Assembly: GCA_030831725.1 (NCBI GenBank) | Contig: JAURKN010000136.1 | Span: 1 to 8,609, forward strand | Direction of reading: 5' to 3' | Length of the DNA stretch: 8,609 bases | DNA from: Ferruginibacter sp. | Lineage (GTDB): Bacteria > Bacteroidota > Bacteroidia > Chitinophagales > Chitinophagaceae | In this document: positions 1-6,945 of the stretch, piece after piece | Layout: every line of letters starts with the position of its first letter | Numbering within the stretch: position 1 is the stretch's first letter | The notes under the pieces: generated by a model | What the model saw: only the letters and a program-made list of their open reading frames with translations | Databases searched by the model: none | Told to the model about the DNA's origin: nothing | Made by a program: the position numbers and the translations under genes

Positions 1-1115
1 GAAATGACAAGCATGGCTATGGAACGCATGATGGATTGGGAAAGTGAAACAGACGCAACCCAGTAATTCAGCCCGAAACATATTAAAGCCAATACAATCA
101 CCAATGGTACGAAGATGGCACTTATCCGATCAGCCAACTGCTGTAATTTCGGTTTGTTTTGCTGTGCGTTGCGAATCAGTTTCACGATGCCGGCCAAAAC
201 CGTATTCTCTCCGGTTGCAGTAACCTGCGCTTTTACAGTGCCGCTTTCCAAAATGCTGCCTCCTATCAAGATGTCTTTTTTCTGTTTGCTGATGGGCAAA
301 CTTTCACCGGTGAGCAATGATTCATTCACCAGACATTCTCCCCAAAGAATTTTACAATCCGAAGGAACCTGCTCACCTGAATTGATCAGGATAAGATCTC
401 CTGTTCTTAGGTTGACGCTTTCCACCGGAAATACCTGTTCCTGATATTTGTCGTCGAAAGCGATCATGTTGGCCATCACTTTTTGACGAACCAATAAGGA
501 ATCCAAAGCGCTTCGTGTAGCCTTAACCGTTTTTTCCTCCAGATAATTTCCAAAAAGTACCAAGGTGATTATGGAGGCGGTGGTTTCGAAAAAATAATAA
601 TCCGAATCGTGGAAGATGAGCAGTCCGGAAAGACTGTATATGAAAGAGACCAAAGCTCCGAGGGCGACCAGCACGTTCATGTTGGGCACGCCACTCAAGA
701 GACTGCTCCAGGCGCTTTTGCCGAAATGGTACATACCCAAGAGGAAGACAGGAAGGCAAAGTGCCAGTTGTATCCATCCATTCATCAAAAAGTGCAACGC
801 AACCCATGGATGCAGCATATGCAACATGAGTATCAGGGTGAAAGGGAGTGTGATGAAAAACCTGATTTTATTTTTACTGCTGTGTTTTTCGGAAATTGAA
901 ATTTCGCTTCCATTTTCCAAAACCTCGTAACCGAGTTGTTCTATTCCTTTTTTCAGAATTTCTTCGGAAGTTGAACTGGAATTGATGAAATGAACTTGTC
1001 CGTCCAGTGGGTTAACTGAAACATCAGTCATGCCCTTTCCTTGCAAAAATCGGGTTACGCTTAGCGCGCAATTGCTGCAAGTCATTCCCGTCACTTTCCA
1101 TTCCGTCTTTTCCAT
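1..1115 (-). CDS. copA: Copper-translocating P-type ATPase (P1B), 5' part only
   Basis: Probable inner-membrane ATPase exporting Cu(I) from the cytoplasm. The frame is open from the ATG at 1115 to the window edge, giving 371 complete residues. An N-terminal heavy-metal-associated domain (about residues 4-68) carries GMTCSNC, with metal-binding Cys13 and Cys16. Hydrophobic helices follow at about 84-103, 114-130, 146-168 and 176-192, with the P1B-like stretch VPNMNVLVALG at 143-153. The actuator domain (about 200-310) has TGES at 269-272, the dephosphorylation loop. A further helix starts near 333, and the sequence stops at SIAMLVI, where family members continue into the CPC motif. The CPC motif, phosphorylation site (DKTGT) and nucleotide domain are therefore outside the window. 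This is an edge truncation, not a broken gene. Copper rather than zinc is inferred from the HMA domain and membrane motifs; the selectivity residues are mostly out of view. The gene is divergent from tsaE, with a promoter-like box 4 nt before its ATG. Confidence 0.92.
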   Translation of the reverse strand, partial: MEKTEWKVTGMTCSNCALSVTRFLQGKGMTDVSVNPLDGQVHFINSSSTSEEILKKGIEQLGYEVLENGSEISISEKHSSKNKIRFFITLPFTLILMLHMLHPWVALHFLMNGWIQLALCLPVFLLGMYHFGKSAWSSLLSGVPNMNVLVALGALVSFIYSLSGLLIFHDSDYYFFETTASIITLVLFGNYLEEKTVKATRSALDSLLVRQKVMANMIAFDDKYQEQVFPVESVNLRTGDLILINSGEQVPSDCKILWGECLVNESLLTGESLPISKQKKDILIGGSILESGTVKAQVTATGENTVLAGIVKLIRNAQQNKPKLQQLADRISAIFVPLVIVLALICFGLNYWVASVSLSQSIMRSIAMLVI

Positions 1116-1119
1116 GGTA

Positions 1120-1127
1120 CAAATTTA
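1120..1127 (-). promoter_or_regulatory. Bacteroidota -7 box TAAATTTG for copA
   Basis: Read on the minus strand, TAAATTTG matches the Bacteroidota -7 consensus TAnnTTTG exactly and is followed by TACC and the copA ATG. Transcription would then start at or within a base or two of the start codon. I see no TTG at the usual -33 distance, so the assignment rests on the -7 element and its position. Confidence 0.5.
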
Positions 1128-1165
1128 TTGTATTGAGATTTGGCGGATGGCGTTATGATGAAAAT

Positions 1166-1173
1166 TATATTTG
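1166..1173 (+). promoter_or_regulatory. Bacteroidota -7 box TATATTTG for tsaE-ald
   Basis: TATATTTG matches TAnnTTTG exactly and lies 4 nt (CATT) before the ATG at 1178. A possible -33 TTG is at 1140-1142, with a rather long 23-nt spacer. The box mirrors the one for copA at 1120-1127, so a 62-bp gap holds two back-to-back promoters. It supports the start at 1178, because an earlier start would place the box inside the coding sequence. Confidence 0.55.
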
Positions 1174-1177
1174 CATT

Positions 1178-1597
1178 ATGGAAATCAGTTTCAATCTGGA
1201 GCAAATACAGCAGGCGGCTGATCAGGTGTTGACCATTTTAGGCAAGCCGGGCTGTGTGATTCTGCGTGGGGAAATGGGAGCGGGAAAAACCACATTTACA
1301 CAGGCCATTTGTCGTCGGCTAGGTGTTTTGGATAAAATGGGAAGTCCGACCTTTTCCATCATCAATGAGTATGCTACGGAGACGGGAGAAAAGGTGTATC
1401 ATCTTGATTTGTATCGACTGAAAAACGAAGCAGAAGCCATTGCCGCAGGGGTGGAAGAGTGCATATACTCGGGATCCTATTGTTTTGTGGAATGGCCGGA
1501 GAGGGCACCGGGATTGTTTGAAGCCGGATGGCCTGTGATAGATATCAGAAACGTGGATGGACAAGTGCGGACACTACAGATAAAATCGTATATTTAA
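1178..1597 (+). CDS. tsaE: tRNA threonylcarbamoyladenosine synthesis ATPase TsaE
   Basis: Small cytoplasmic ATPase that works with TsaB, TsaC and TsaD to make t6A37 in tRNAs reading ANN codons. The predicted protein has 139 residues, close to the usual 140-160. It shows the Walker A loop GEMGAGKT at 31-38, the family motif SPTFS at 56-60, HLDLYR at 75-80 (Walker-B-like acidic position) and VEWPE at 104-108. The frame could be extended upstream to 1133, but ATG 1178 begins the conserved MEISF-type start and follows a -7 promoter box at 4 nt. The ald gene begins 47 bp downstream on the same strand with no evident promoter between them, so co-transcription is likely. All core motifs are present and identification is secure. 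Confidence 0.95.
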   Translation: MEISFNLEQIQQAADQVLTILGKPGCVILRGEMGAGKTTFTQAICRRLGVLDKMGSPTFSIINEYATETGEKVYHLDLYRLKNEAEAIAAGVEECIYSGSYCFVEWPERAPGLFEAGWPVIDIRNVDGQVRTLQIKSYI

Positions 1598-1644
1598 TTC
1601 TATACCGATTTTCATCGGCATTTCCTCATTTCGAAACCAGAACC

Positions 1645-2859
1645 ATGGCAGCCAGTAAACCTTTTGTTTCTTCTTCTTTTTCTTATGAAACATTGGAGGA
1701 AAAATTAGATATCAAACCCAGAGGAGAATCGCTCTCCATAGGTATTCCCAGAGAAACACAGTTTGTAGAAAACCGTATCGCGCTTACACCCGAAGCTGTT
1801 GGCGTGTTGATAGCGAACGGACATGAAGTGGCTTTGGAATCCAATGCCGGTAAGGGATCTCATTATACCGACAAAGATTATTCGGAGGCGGGAGCAAGAA
1901 TCGTATACGATAGAAAAGAGATTTTTCAGTGCAAGATCATTGTGAAAAGCGCACCCATCAGTGAAGAGGATTGTGAATTGCTGAATCCGGATACGACCAT
2001 CATTTCACCTATACATTTGGCGATACTCAAGAAAAGTATTTTGGAGAAAATGATGGAGAAGAAAGTAACCGCCATCAGCTTCGAAAACCTGAAGGACGAT
2101 AGTGGACACTATCCGATTGTTCGGAGCATGAGTGAGATTGCGGGATCGGCCGTGATGCTGATTGCCGGGCAGTATTTGAGCAATGCGAATCAGGGGAAAG
2201 GGGTATTGGTGGGTGGAATAAGCGGAATTCCACCGACGAAAGTGATCATCATCGGCGCAGGAATTGTGGGGGAGTATGCGGCAAGAACGGCGCTGGCCAT
2301 GGGTGCGAGTGTGAAAGTGTTCGACAACAGTATTTACAGATTGAAGCGTTTGCAGAATAATATCGGAGTAAGGATGTGGACATCCGTGATGGAGCCCAAG
2401 ATTTTGGGAAAGCAATTAAAGACTTGCGATGTGGCTATTGGTGCATTGAGTGGAGCATCCGGAAGGACTCCGATTGTGGTTTCGGAGGAGATGGTCAGTC
2501 AGATGCGTCCTGGTTCTGTGATAGTGGATGTGAGTATAGACAACGGCGGATGTTTTGAAACCAGCGAGGTGACGACACATGAGAATCCGGTTTTTACAAA
2601 ATATGATGTGATTCATTATTGTGTGCCCAACATACCCAGCGGATTTGCACGAACAGCCTCCCAGGCCATCAGCAACGTGTTGATGTCTCTGCTTTTAGAA
2701 ACAGGCGAAGATGGAGGAATCGAAAACATCGTCTGGCACAAAGTGAATGTAAGAAGCGGCATCTATCTATTCAAAGGCAGTCTGACCAATTTCTTCATCA
2801 GCGAAAGATTCGACTTGAAATACACCGATTTGAATTTGCTGATTGCCAGCAGAAGGTAG
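1645..2859 (+). CDS. ald: Alanine dehydrogenase (AlaDH/PNT family)
   Basis: Predicted NAD-dependent enzyme interconverting L-alanine with pyruvate and ammonia in the cytoplasm. With the start at 1645 the protein has 404 residues, longer than the classical form of about 370 because of a roughly 30-residue N-terminal extension and a longer C-terminus. The catalytic domain opens with SIGIPRET (31-38). Residues matching known substrate-site positions by eye are Arg44 (ENRIALTPE), Lys101 (VKSAP) and His124 (SPIHLA). The Rossmann loop IIGAGIVGEYAAR spans 202-214, with Asp227 (VFDNS) expected at the NAD ribose. The family segment VSIDNGGCFETS (296-307) carries the putative catalytic Asp299, and VPNIPSGFART spans 327-337. 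The frame stays open upstream to 1528, but that would overlap tsaE by 70 bp and add an unconserved stretch, so ATG 1645 is preferred. Lack of a transhydrogenase-like membrane domain argues against PntA. Substrate is inferred from family membership. Confidence 0.92.
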   Translation: MAASKPFVSSSFSYETLEEKLDIKPRGESLSIGIPRETQFVENRIALTPEAVGVLIANGHEVALESNAGKGSHYTDKDYSEAGARIVYDRKEIFQCKIIVKSAPISEEDCELLNPDTTIISPIHLAILKKSILEKMMEKKVTAISFENLKDDSGHYPIVRSMSEIAGSAVMLIAGQYLSNANQGKGVLVGGISGIPPTKVIIIGAGIVGEYAARTALAMGASVKVFDNSIYRLKRLQNNIGVRMWTSVMEPKILGKQLKTCDVAIGALSGASGRTPIVVSEEMVSQMRPGSVIVDVSIDNGGCFETSEVTTHENPVFTKYDVIHYCVPNIPSGFARTASQAISNVLMSLLLETGEDGGIENIVWHKVNVRSGIYLFKGSLTNFFISERFDLKYTDLNLLIASRR

Positions 2860-3076
2860 GGGTGTTCAAGAATCGAGAATTTAGGTGTTTTCAAATAGGT
2901 GCTAAATTCAGCAGTGAGTTAATAGTATTAAGAACATACTCCCTTTGACTTATTTGAAAGTATAAGTAAAAAATAACCCGAAAAAATGTAAATGCCGCCC
3001 TTGACTATTCGAATTGAGTTGGTATGTAAAATTTGACTTGAGTGATATTATTCGGAGATATACACTTAAAATTACA
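2860..3076. other. AT-rich intergenic region between ald and the unknown membrane gene
   Basis: About 217 bp without a convincing gene. Two loosely similar stretches begin with GGTGTT near 2862 and 2884, too degenerate to call a repeat. Near 3027-3035 is TAAAATTTG, one base longer than the Bacteroidota -7 consensus, which could serve the gene starting at 3077. No clear terminator for ald was found. The region is visibly richer in A+T than the ald coding sequence. Confidence 0.4.
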
Positions 3077-3820
3077 ATGAAGAAAATATTTGATTTCTGT
3101 TTTGATAAATGGTGGAGACCAATTCTGTTTTTCAGCTTGTCAATTGTAATTGTGATTTTATGTGCAGACAACAGTAGTAACTTCTTTAAGACAATCAGCT
3201 TTATTCTTTTAGGATTCGGTTTACTTGGATTGGTTCTATCCTCAATATATCAATTCACAAAAAAACGATGGTTAAAAGGAATTTTGACTGGATTTATTTT
3301 CCTTGGATCGATTACTGTATTTATTATTTATGTCGTATTCGTATTTTTCATCGAGACTATTGATGGAGACAAATGGGCAGACAATTTAAAGATTCCAACA
3401 AATATTCAGATCGATAATCCTATCGATCTTACAATGGACTATAGTAGACCGGACTCCGTATTGACTTGGAAAAAAACAAAAACCGACTTCCAACTTTATA
3501 ACTCTTTTCAACCCGGTCTTTATCAGTTTGATTTTTGGACAGGAAAAATTGAAAAAGGAAAAATATACATTAAAGCTTATGAAATCACACAGGAGTATGC
3601 ACTTTCCGCTGACAGACTTTCGGATAGGAGTGCAATTGATATTTACAATCCTACTGACAGCATTCTTACATTCAGTACAACATCAGACTTTACGATATAT
3701 GAGGGAGATTGGGGCAAGCCATATGCAGCAAGATTTGAAGTTTGGTTTAGGCCTGAAAATGGTGAAAGTGAACGTAAACTGTTTTTTAAAAATTATATTA
3801 TTGAAGGATGGCAACGTTAG
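3077..3820 (+). CDS. Unrecognised three-helix membrane protein with C-terminal beta-rich domain
   Basis: I cannot assign a function. The 247-residue product has hydrophobic segments at about 14-30, 38-58 and 67-92. The loop between helices 2 and 3 is strongly basic (TKKRWLKG, 61-68). By the positive-inside rule this places the N-terminus in the cytoplasm and the C-terminal half (about 95-247) outside the membrane. That half has short polar and aromatic stretches typical of beta structure, with TIYEGDWGKPYAARFEVWF at 206-224 as the most distinctive segment and IEGWQR at the end. No catalytic motif, lipobox or cleavable signal peptide is evident. ATG 3077 is preferred over an in-frame TTG at 3014 because it opens a typical MKKIF-type basic N-terminus just before helix 1; neither has a good Shine-Dalgarno site. 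The gene is much more AT-rich than its neighbours and stands alone between conserved blocks, consistent with acquisition. My impression that similar orphan proteins occur in other Bacteroidota is unverified. Confidence 0.8.
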   Translation: MKKIFDFCFDKWWRPILFFSLSIVIVILCADNSSNFFKTISFILLGFGLLGLVLSSIYQFTKKRWLKGILTGFIFLGSITVFIIYVVFVFFIETIDGDKWADNLKIPTNIQIDNPIDLTMDYSRPDSVLTWKKTKTDFQLYNSFQPGLYQFDFWTGKIEKGKIYIKAYEITQEYALSADRLSDRSAIDIYNPTDSILTFSTTSDFTIYEGDWGKPYAARFEVWFRPENGESERKLFFKNYIIEGWQR

Positions 3821-4032
3821 CAGTCGAATAAACAAAAAACGATTGTATGATTTGAATTCAGTTTTTTCTTAGTCAATTGATATGATTTTTATAAGTAAAA
3901 TTGAATGAAGTGAATAATGAGCGGTAGCTTCTACCTCAATTGCTTTTGTTCAAAGTGACAATAAAAAATAGATATTGATAAATAAAATTGGAAATGAATC
4001 ACAAGAACAATTCTATTTTAACAGGAGCTCTC
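3821..4032. other. AT-rich convergent intergenic region
   Basis: About 212 bp between the unknown plus-strand gene and the 3' end of the minus-strand ABC ATPase gene. Apart from the small hairpin at 3923-3935 and a 29-codon open frame from 3994 that runs into the ABC gene, I see no gene, repeat or strong terminator here. Confidence 0.4.
3923..3935 (+). terminator. Possible weak terminator hairpin after the unknown membrane gene
   Basis: A perfect 5-bp stem GGTAG/CTACC with a 3-nt CTT loop is followed after 7 nt by TGCTTTTGTT. Stem and T-tract are both short for an intrinsic terminator. It lies about 100 bp past the stop at 3820 and before the convergent ABC ATPase gene, where a terminator would be expected. 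Confidence 0.25.
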
Positions 4033-4668
4033 TCATTTATAATCATCCATTTTATACACTACAGAACAAGTCTGATATTCTGATTGATCATTACTGCTGA
4101 TAATGAGGAGTCGATTTGATGTGTGATTGTTGATCAGCTGATGATACAGATCAATTCCTTGTTGGTCCAGATTGCTGCTGGGTTCGTCGAGAAGTAAAAT
4201 AGGGGTATCACTAAAAAAAGCTTGTCCGAGCTTCAATCTTTGTTTCATGCCACTACTGAAATTCCGTATTTGTTTTTCCGCCGCATTGTTCAACTGAATC
4301 GCTTCCAATATTTCGGGTATGGACAAGGTTAATCTTTTGAATTTCGAATGAAAAGTCAGCAGCTCAACCGGTGTCATTTCTTCTATAAGTTCGAGATAAG
4401 GGGCTGCAATGGAAATGTGCGAAAAAATATGGTGGTCATCTATCGAAGTTTGACTATCGATATAACTGTAATTCACTTTTCCTTCATTTGGAATGATGAG
4501 TCCGGCGATGAGTTGAAGCAAGGTTGATTTTCCGGAGCCGTTAGCTCCTGTGATGGCATATTTTTCTCCTTGTACAAAGTGAGCGTCTACATTTCGGAAA
4601 ATCCAATCTCTGTTGAATCTTTTTCCGATGTTATCCAGTCTGATTTCCAGGAGTGGGTTATTCGTCAT
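4033..4668 (-). CDS. ABC transporter ATP-binding protein with atypical Q- and H-loops
   Basis: A 211-residue stand-alone nucleotide-binding subunit expected to drive a separately encoded membrane partner; none is in the window. It shows Walker A GANGSGKS (41-48), signature FSSGMKQR (137-144), Walker B ILLLDEP (157-163) and D-loop SNLD (165-168). Two conserved positions differ. The segment where a Q-loop glutamine is expected reads SIAAPYLELIEEMTP (86-100), with no Gln. The H-loop position is Asn193 (LLIISSND), not His. ATG 4668 is chosen because it opens the usual NBD start (LLEIRLDNIGKRF) and overlaps the lpxA stop by 11 bp, with AAGGAAA just upstream; an in-frame start at 4716 would add 16 residues inside lpxA. 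Position as last gene of the lpx operon suggests an envelope role, for example lipid or LPS movement, but this is inference. CcmA-like NBDs are the closest general resemblance; there is no other cytochrome c maturation gene here. Confidence 0.92.
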   Translation of the reverse strand: MTNNPLLEIRLDNIGKRFNRDWIFRNVDAHFVQGEKYAITGANGSGKSTLLQLIAGLIIPNEGKVNYSYIDSQTSIDDHHIFSHISIAAPYLELIEEMTPVELLTFHSKFKRLTLSIPEILEAIQLNNAAEKQIRNFSSGMKQRLKLGQAFFSDTPILLLDEPSSNLDQQGIDLYHQLINNHTSNRLLIISSNDQSEYQTCSVVYKMDDYK

Positions 4669-5488
4669 CCAAATTTCCTTTGCTGAATCTTTTGATGATA
4701 CCTCTTCCACTTTCACGGATGAAGGTTACAATTTCATCTCTTTCATCTGTGGCATCAAGCTCCTCTTCAATGAAGTTCAGGGCTTGTGAAGTGTTCATGT
4801 TTTTATTGTAGATGATGCGATAAATATCAAGGATATTATTGATTTGCTCCAAGGTAAAACCTCTTCTTTTGAGTCCGACAGAGTTCACTCCCGCGTAGCT
4901 GAGTGGTGTTCTTCCTGCTTTGATGTAAGGTGGTACATCTTTGCTAACGAGAGAACCACCTGCTACGAATGCATGCTGTCCGATATGAACAAATTGATGC
5001 ACAGCGCACATGCCCGCAAGTATGGCATGGTCCCCCATCTCCACATGCCCGGCCATTTGGGTGTTGTTGCTCATGATGCAGTGGTTGCCGATGATGCAGT
5101 CGTGCGCTATGTGGCTATATGCCATGATAAGGCAGTTGTCGCCCACCTTCGTCACCCATTTGTCCTTACTTCCTCTGTTGATCGTTACGAATTCACGAAT
5201 GGTAGTATTGTTTCCGATTTCAACGGTTGTATTTTCACCTTGAAACTTCAAATCCTGTGGAATCCCTGCAATGACAGCACCTGGAAAAATACGGCAATTG
5301 CTTCCGATTCTGGCGCCTTCCATGATGGTGACATTGCTTCCAATCCATGTTCCGCTGCCAATCTCCACATTCTGATGGATCACGCTGAACGGATCAATCT
5401 TTACGTTTGGAGCCAATTGCGCATTGGGGTGGATATAGGTATGGGGATGAATCATTTTAGCTTGACTTTTTGTTTGGATTGAGGTCAT
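4658..5488 (-). CDS. lpxA: UDP-N-acetylglucosamine O-acyltransferase LpxA
   Basis: Cytoplasmic trimeric acyltransferase for the first step of lipid A synthesis, moving a 3-hydroxyacyl chain from ACP to the 3-OH of UDP-GlcNAc. The 276-residue product has the left-handed beta-helix hexapeptide repeats over about 13-200 and a helical C-terminal domain from about 205 (GLKRRGF). The motif SHIAHDC places the catalytic base at His129 (E. coli His125), with His126 matching E. coli His122. Aligned by eye, Gly177 corresponds to E. coli Gly173 of the acyl-chain ruler, compatible with a long acyl chain; a bulky residue there shortens the chain in some relatives. The ATG at 5488 shares a base with the lpxC/fabZ stop (TAATG), favouring coupled translation. 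A start at 5455 (MIHPHTYIHP) gives 265 residues and fits the usual LpxA N-terminus better, so the first 11 residues are doubtful. The 3' end overlaps the ABC gene. Confidence 0.97.
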   Translation of the reverse strand: MTSIQTKSQAKMIHPHTYIHPNAQLAPNVKIDPFSVIHQNVEIGSGTWIGSNVTIMEGARIGSNCRIFPGAVIAGIPQDLKFQGENTTVEIGNNTTIREFVTINRGSKDKWVTKVGDNCLIMAYSHIAHDCIIGNHCIMSNNTQMAGHVEMGDHAILAGMCAVHQFVHIGQHAFVAGGSLVSKDVPPYIKAGRTPLSYAGVNSVGLKRRGFTLEQINNILDIYRIIYNKNMNTSQALNFIEEELDATDERDEIVTFIRESGRGIIKRFSKGNLDDE

Positions 5489-6894
5489 TAATTTCTTTTC
5501 ACCAATTGAGCGGTGAATTCTCCTTCTGTACAGAGCTTATTTGCCACATAAACGCTGCCTCGCATCACACAAATTCCTCTGCGGATAGGTTCGATCAGTT
5601 CCATTTTGAGCAACATGGTGTCGCCAGGAACCACTTTTTGCTTGAATTTACAGTTGTCAACCTTCAAGAAGTAGGTATCGTATTCTCCCTCAGGCATGGA
5701 ATTGATGCAAAGGATTCCGCCGGTTTGCGCCAACGCTTCGATTTGCAGCACACCCGGCATCACCGGATTTCCCGGGAAATGTCCTTGAAAAAAAGGTTCA
5801 TTGAATGTAACATTCTTCACCCCGATGATGCAATTGTCGCTCAACTCTATGATCTTATCCACCAAAAGGAAAGGATAGCGGTGCGGCAATGTCTTTTCAA
5901 TCTGCTGCAAGGTATAAACCGGAGGCAAAGCGGGATTGTAGACAGGAATGTCTTTGGTGTGTTTGTTCTTTTTGATGTACTGCTTTATTTTTTTGGCAAA
6001 CTCCACGTTACTGCTATGTCCCGGGCGATTGGCAATGATGTGTGATTTGATGGGGAATCCGATCAAAGCCAAATCTCCGACAACATCCAATAGTTTATGT
6101 CTGGCAGGTTCGTTGGGAAAACGCAACTCAAGGTTGTTCAGGTATCCTTCCGTTTTCACTTCCACTTTCTCTCTTCCGAAAGCTTTCGCCAAACGGCTCA
6201 TTTCCGTTTCGTTGATGGGCTTATCCACCACAACAATGGCATTGTTGATGTCTCCGCCTTTGATCAGGTTGTTGTCCAACAACATTTCCAACTCATGCAA
6301 AAAGCAAAACGTTCTGCAAGGACTGATTTCGTTTTTGAAATCAGACATGTATTTCAGTCCGGCATGTTGTGTTCCCAACACAGGACTGTTGAAGTCGATA
6401 AGGGTTGTTATTTCGTAATTGGCAGAGGGAAGTGCGGTCATTTCCACTCTTTTGTTTTCGTCGTAGAAGCTGATGTTCGTATCGATGGAATACCATGCTT
6501 TTGCGGCATCCTGTTCCAGCACGCCCACTTTTTCTATGATTTCGACAAAAGGATAACTGCTTCCGTCGATGATGGGTACTTCAGGTCCGTTCAGTTCGAT
6601 GAGACAGTTGTCTACACCCATGCCCACCAGCGCTGCTAGGATATGCTCCACAGTACTTACTTTCACTTCTCCTTGTTCCAGGGTTGTTCCTCTGGAGGTA
6701 TCAGTTACAAGTTCGCAGTCGGCCTTGATGGCAGGAGTTCCTTTTAGGTCAACCCGCTGAAACTGATATCCGAATCCCGGGTTGGCAGGTTTCAGGGTCA
6801 TTTCAACATGAATGCCTGTATGAAGACCGGTTCCTGAAATGGAAACAGCTTCGCAGAGGGTATGTTGCTTATCTGGATTGAAGTTCTTGTCCAT
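5488..6894 (-). CDS. lpxC/fabZ: Bifunctional UDP-3-O-acyl-GlcNAc deacetylase / 3-hydroxyacyl-ACP dehydratase (LpxC-FabZ fusion)
   Basis: One 468-residue cytoplasmic protein joins two enzymes. Residues about 8-310 are LpxC, the zinc deacetylase committing to lipid A. Zinc ligands by motif are His84 (TVEHILAAL), His266 and Asp270 (RHKLLDVVGD). Glu83 matches the catalytic Glu78 of E. coli, and His293 (PGHSSN) the active-site His265. After a Lys-rich linker (about 302-314), residues 325-468 form FabZ, which dehydrates 3-hydroxyacyl-ACP in fatty-acid synthesis. It has PHRYPFLLVD (337-346) and the hot-dog active site with His372 (GHFPGNPVMPG) and Glu386 (QIEALAQ), 14 residues apart as usual. ATG 6894 is chosen; an in-frame TTG at 6918 would add 8 residues but lies inside a -7 promoter box. 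The fusion is characteristic of Bacteroidota and places both users of 3-hydroxyacyl-ACP on one chain. It follows lpxD by 51 bp and runs directly into lpxA. Confidence 0.98.
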   Translation of the reverse strand: MDKNFNPDKQHTLCEAVSISGTGLHTGIHVEMTLKPANPGFGYQFQRVDLKGTPAIKADCELVTDTSRGTTLEQGEVKVSTVEHILAALVGMGVDNCLIELNGPEVPIIDGSSYPFVEIIEKVGVLEQDAAKAWYSIDTNISFYDENKRVEMTALPSANYEITTLIDFNSPVLGTQHAGLKYMSDFKNEISPCRTFCFLHELEMLLDNNLIKGGDINNAIVVVDKPINETEMSRLAKAFGREKVEVKTEGYLNNLELRFPNEPARHKLLDVVGDLALIGFPIKSHIIANRPGHSSNVEFAKKIKQYIKKNKHTKDIPVYNPALPPVYTLQQIEKTLPHRYPFLLVDKIIELSDNCIIGVKNVTFNEPFFQGHFPGNPVMPGVLQIEALAQTGGILCINSMPEGEYDTYFLKVDNCKFKQKVVPGDTMLLKMELIEPIRRGICVMRGSVYVANKLCTEGEFTAQLVKRN

Positions 6895-6915
6895 TGGCGC
6901 AAATAGAATTTTGCG

Positions 6916-6923
6916 CAAAGATA
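6916..6923 (-). promoter_or_regulatory. Bacteroidota -7 box TATCTTTG before lpxC/fabZ
   Basis: On the minus strand TATCTTTG matches TAnnTTTG exactly and lies 21 nt before the ATG at 6894, in the 51-bp gap after lpxD. It may give lpxC/fabZ-lpxA-ABC an internal promoter besides read-through from lpxD. No good -33 TTG is visible at the usual spacing. Confidence 0.4.
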
Positions 6924-6945
6924 TTCTAAATAACTGAGCATTGGG

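Noticed and set aside
115..930. Several plus-strand open frames (for example 115-444 and 609-930).
   Set aside because: They are antisense to the continuous copA frame, which shows conserved HMA, transmembrane and TGES motifs in order; their translations look like no protein family.
2860..2910. Two similar stretches beginning GGTGTT, possibly a short direct repeat after ald.
   Set aside because: Similarity breaks down after about 10 bases and there is no matching copy on the far side of the AT-rich gene, so it does not support a target-site duplication.
3806..3835. The sequence AACGTTAGC at the end of the unknown membrane gene, suggesting an integron attC core (GTTRRRY).
   Set aside because: GTTAGCA does not fit GTTRRRY, no matching RYYYAAC partner or long folded palindrome is present, and no similar site lies upstream of the gene.
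3994..4083. A 29-codon plus-strand frame starting MNHKNNSILTGALSF, resembling the start of a small membrane protein.
   Set aside because: Its last half lies antisense within the ABC ATPase gene, it has no clear promoter, and hydrophobic character is expected by chance in AT-rich DNA. A decayed gene remnant is possible but unsupported.
4994..5160. Recurring short motifs such as GATGATGCAG in the lpxA region, repeat-like at DNA level.
   Set aside because: They reflect the hexapeptide repeat protein fold and common His/Asn codons rather than a DNA repeat array.
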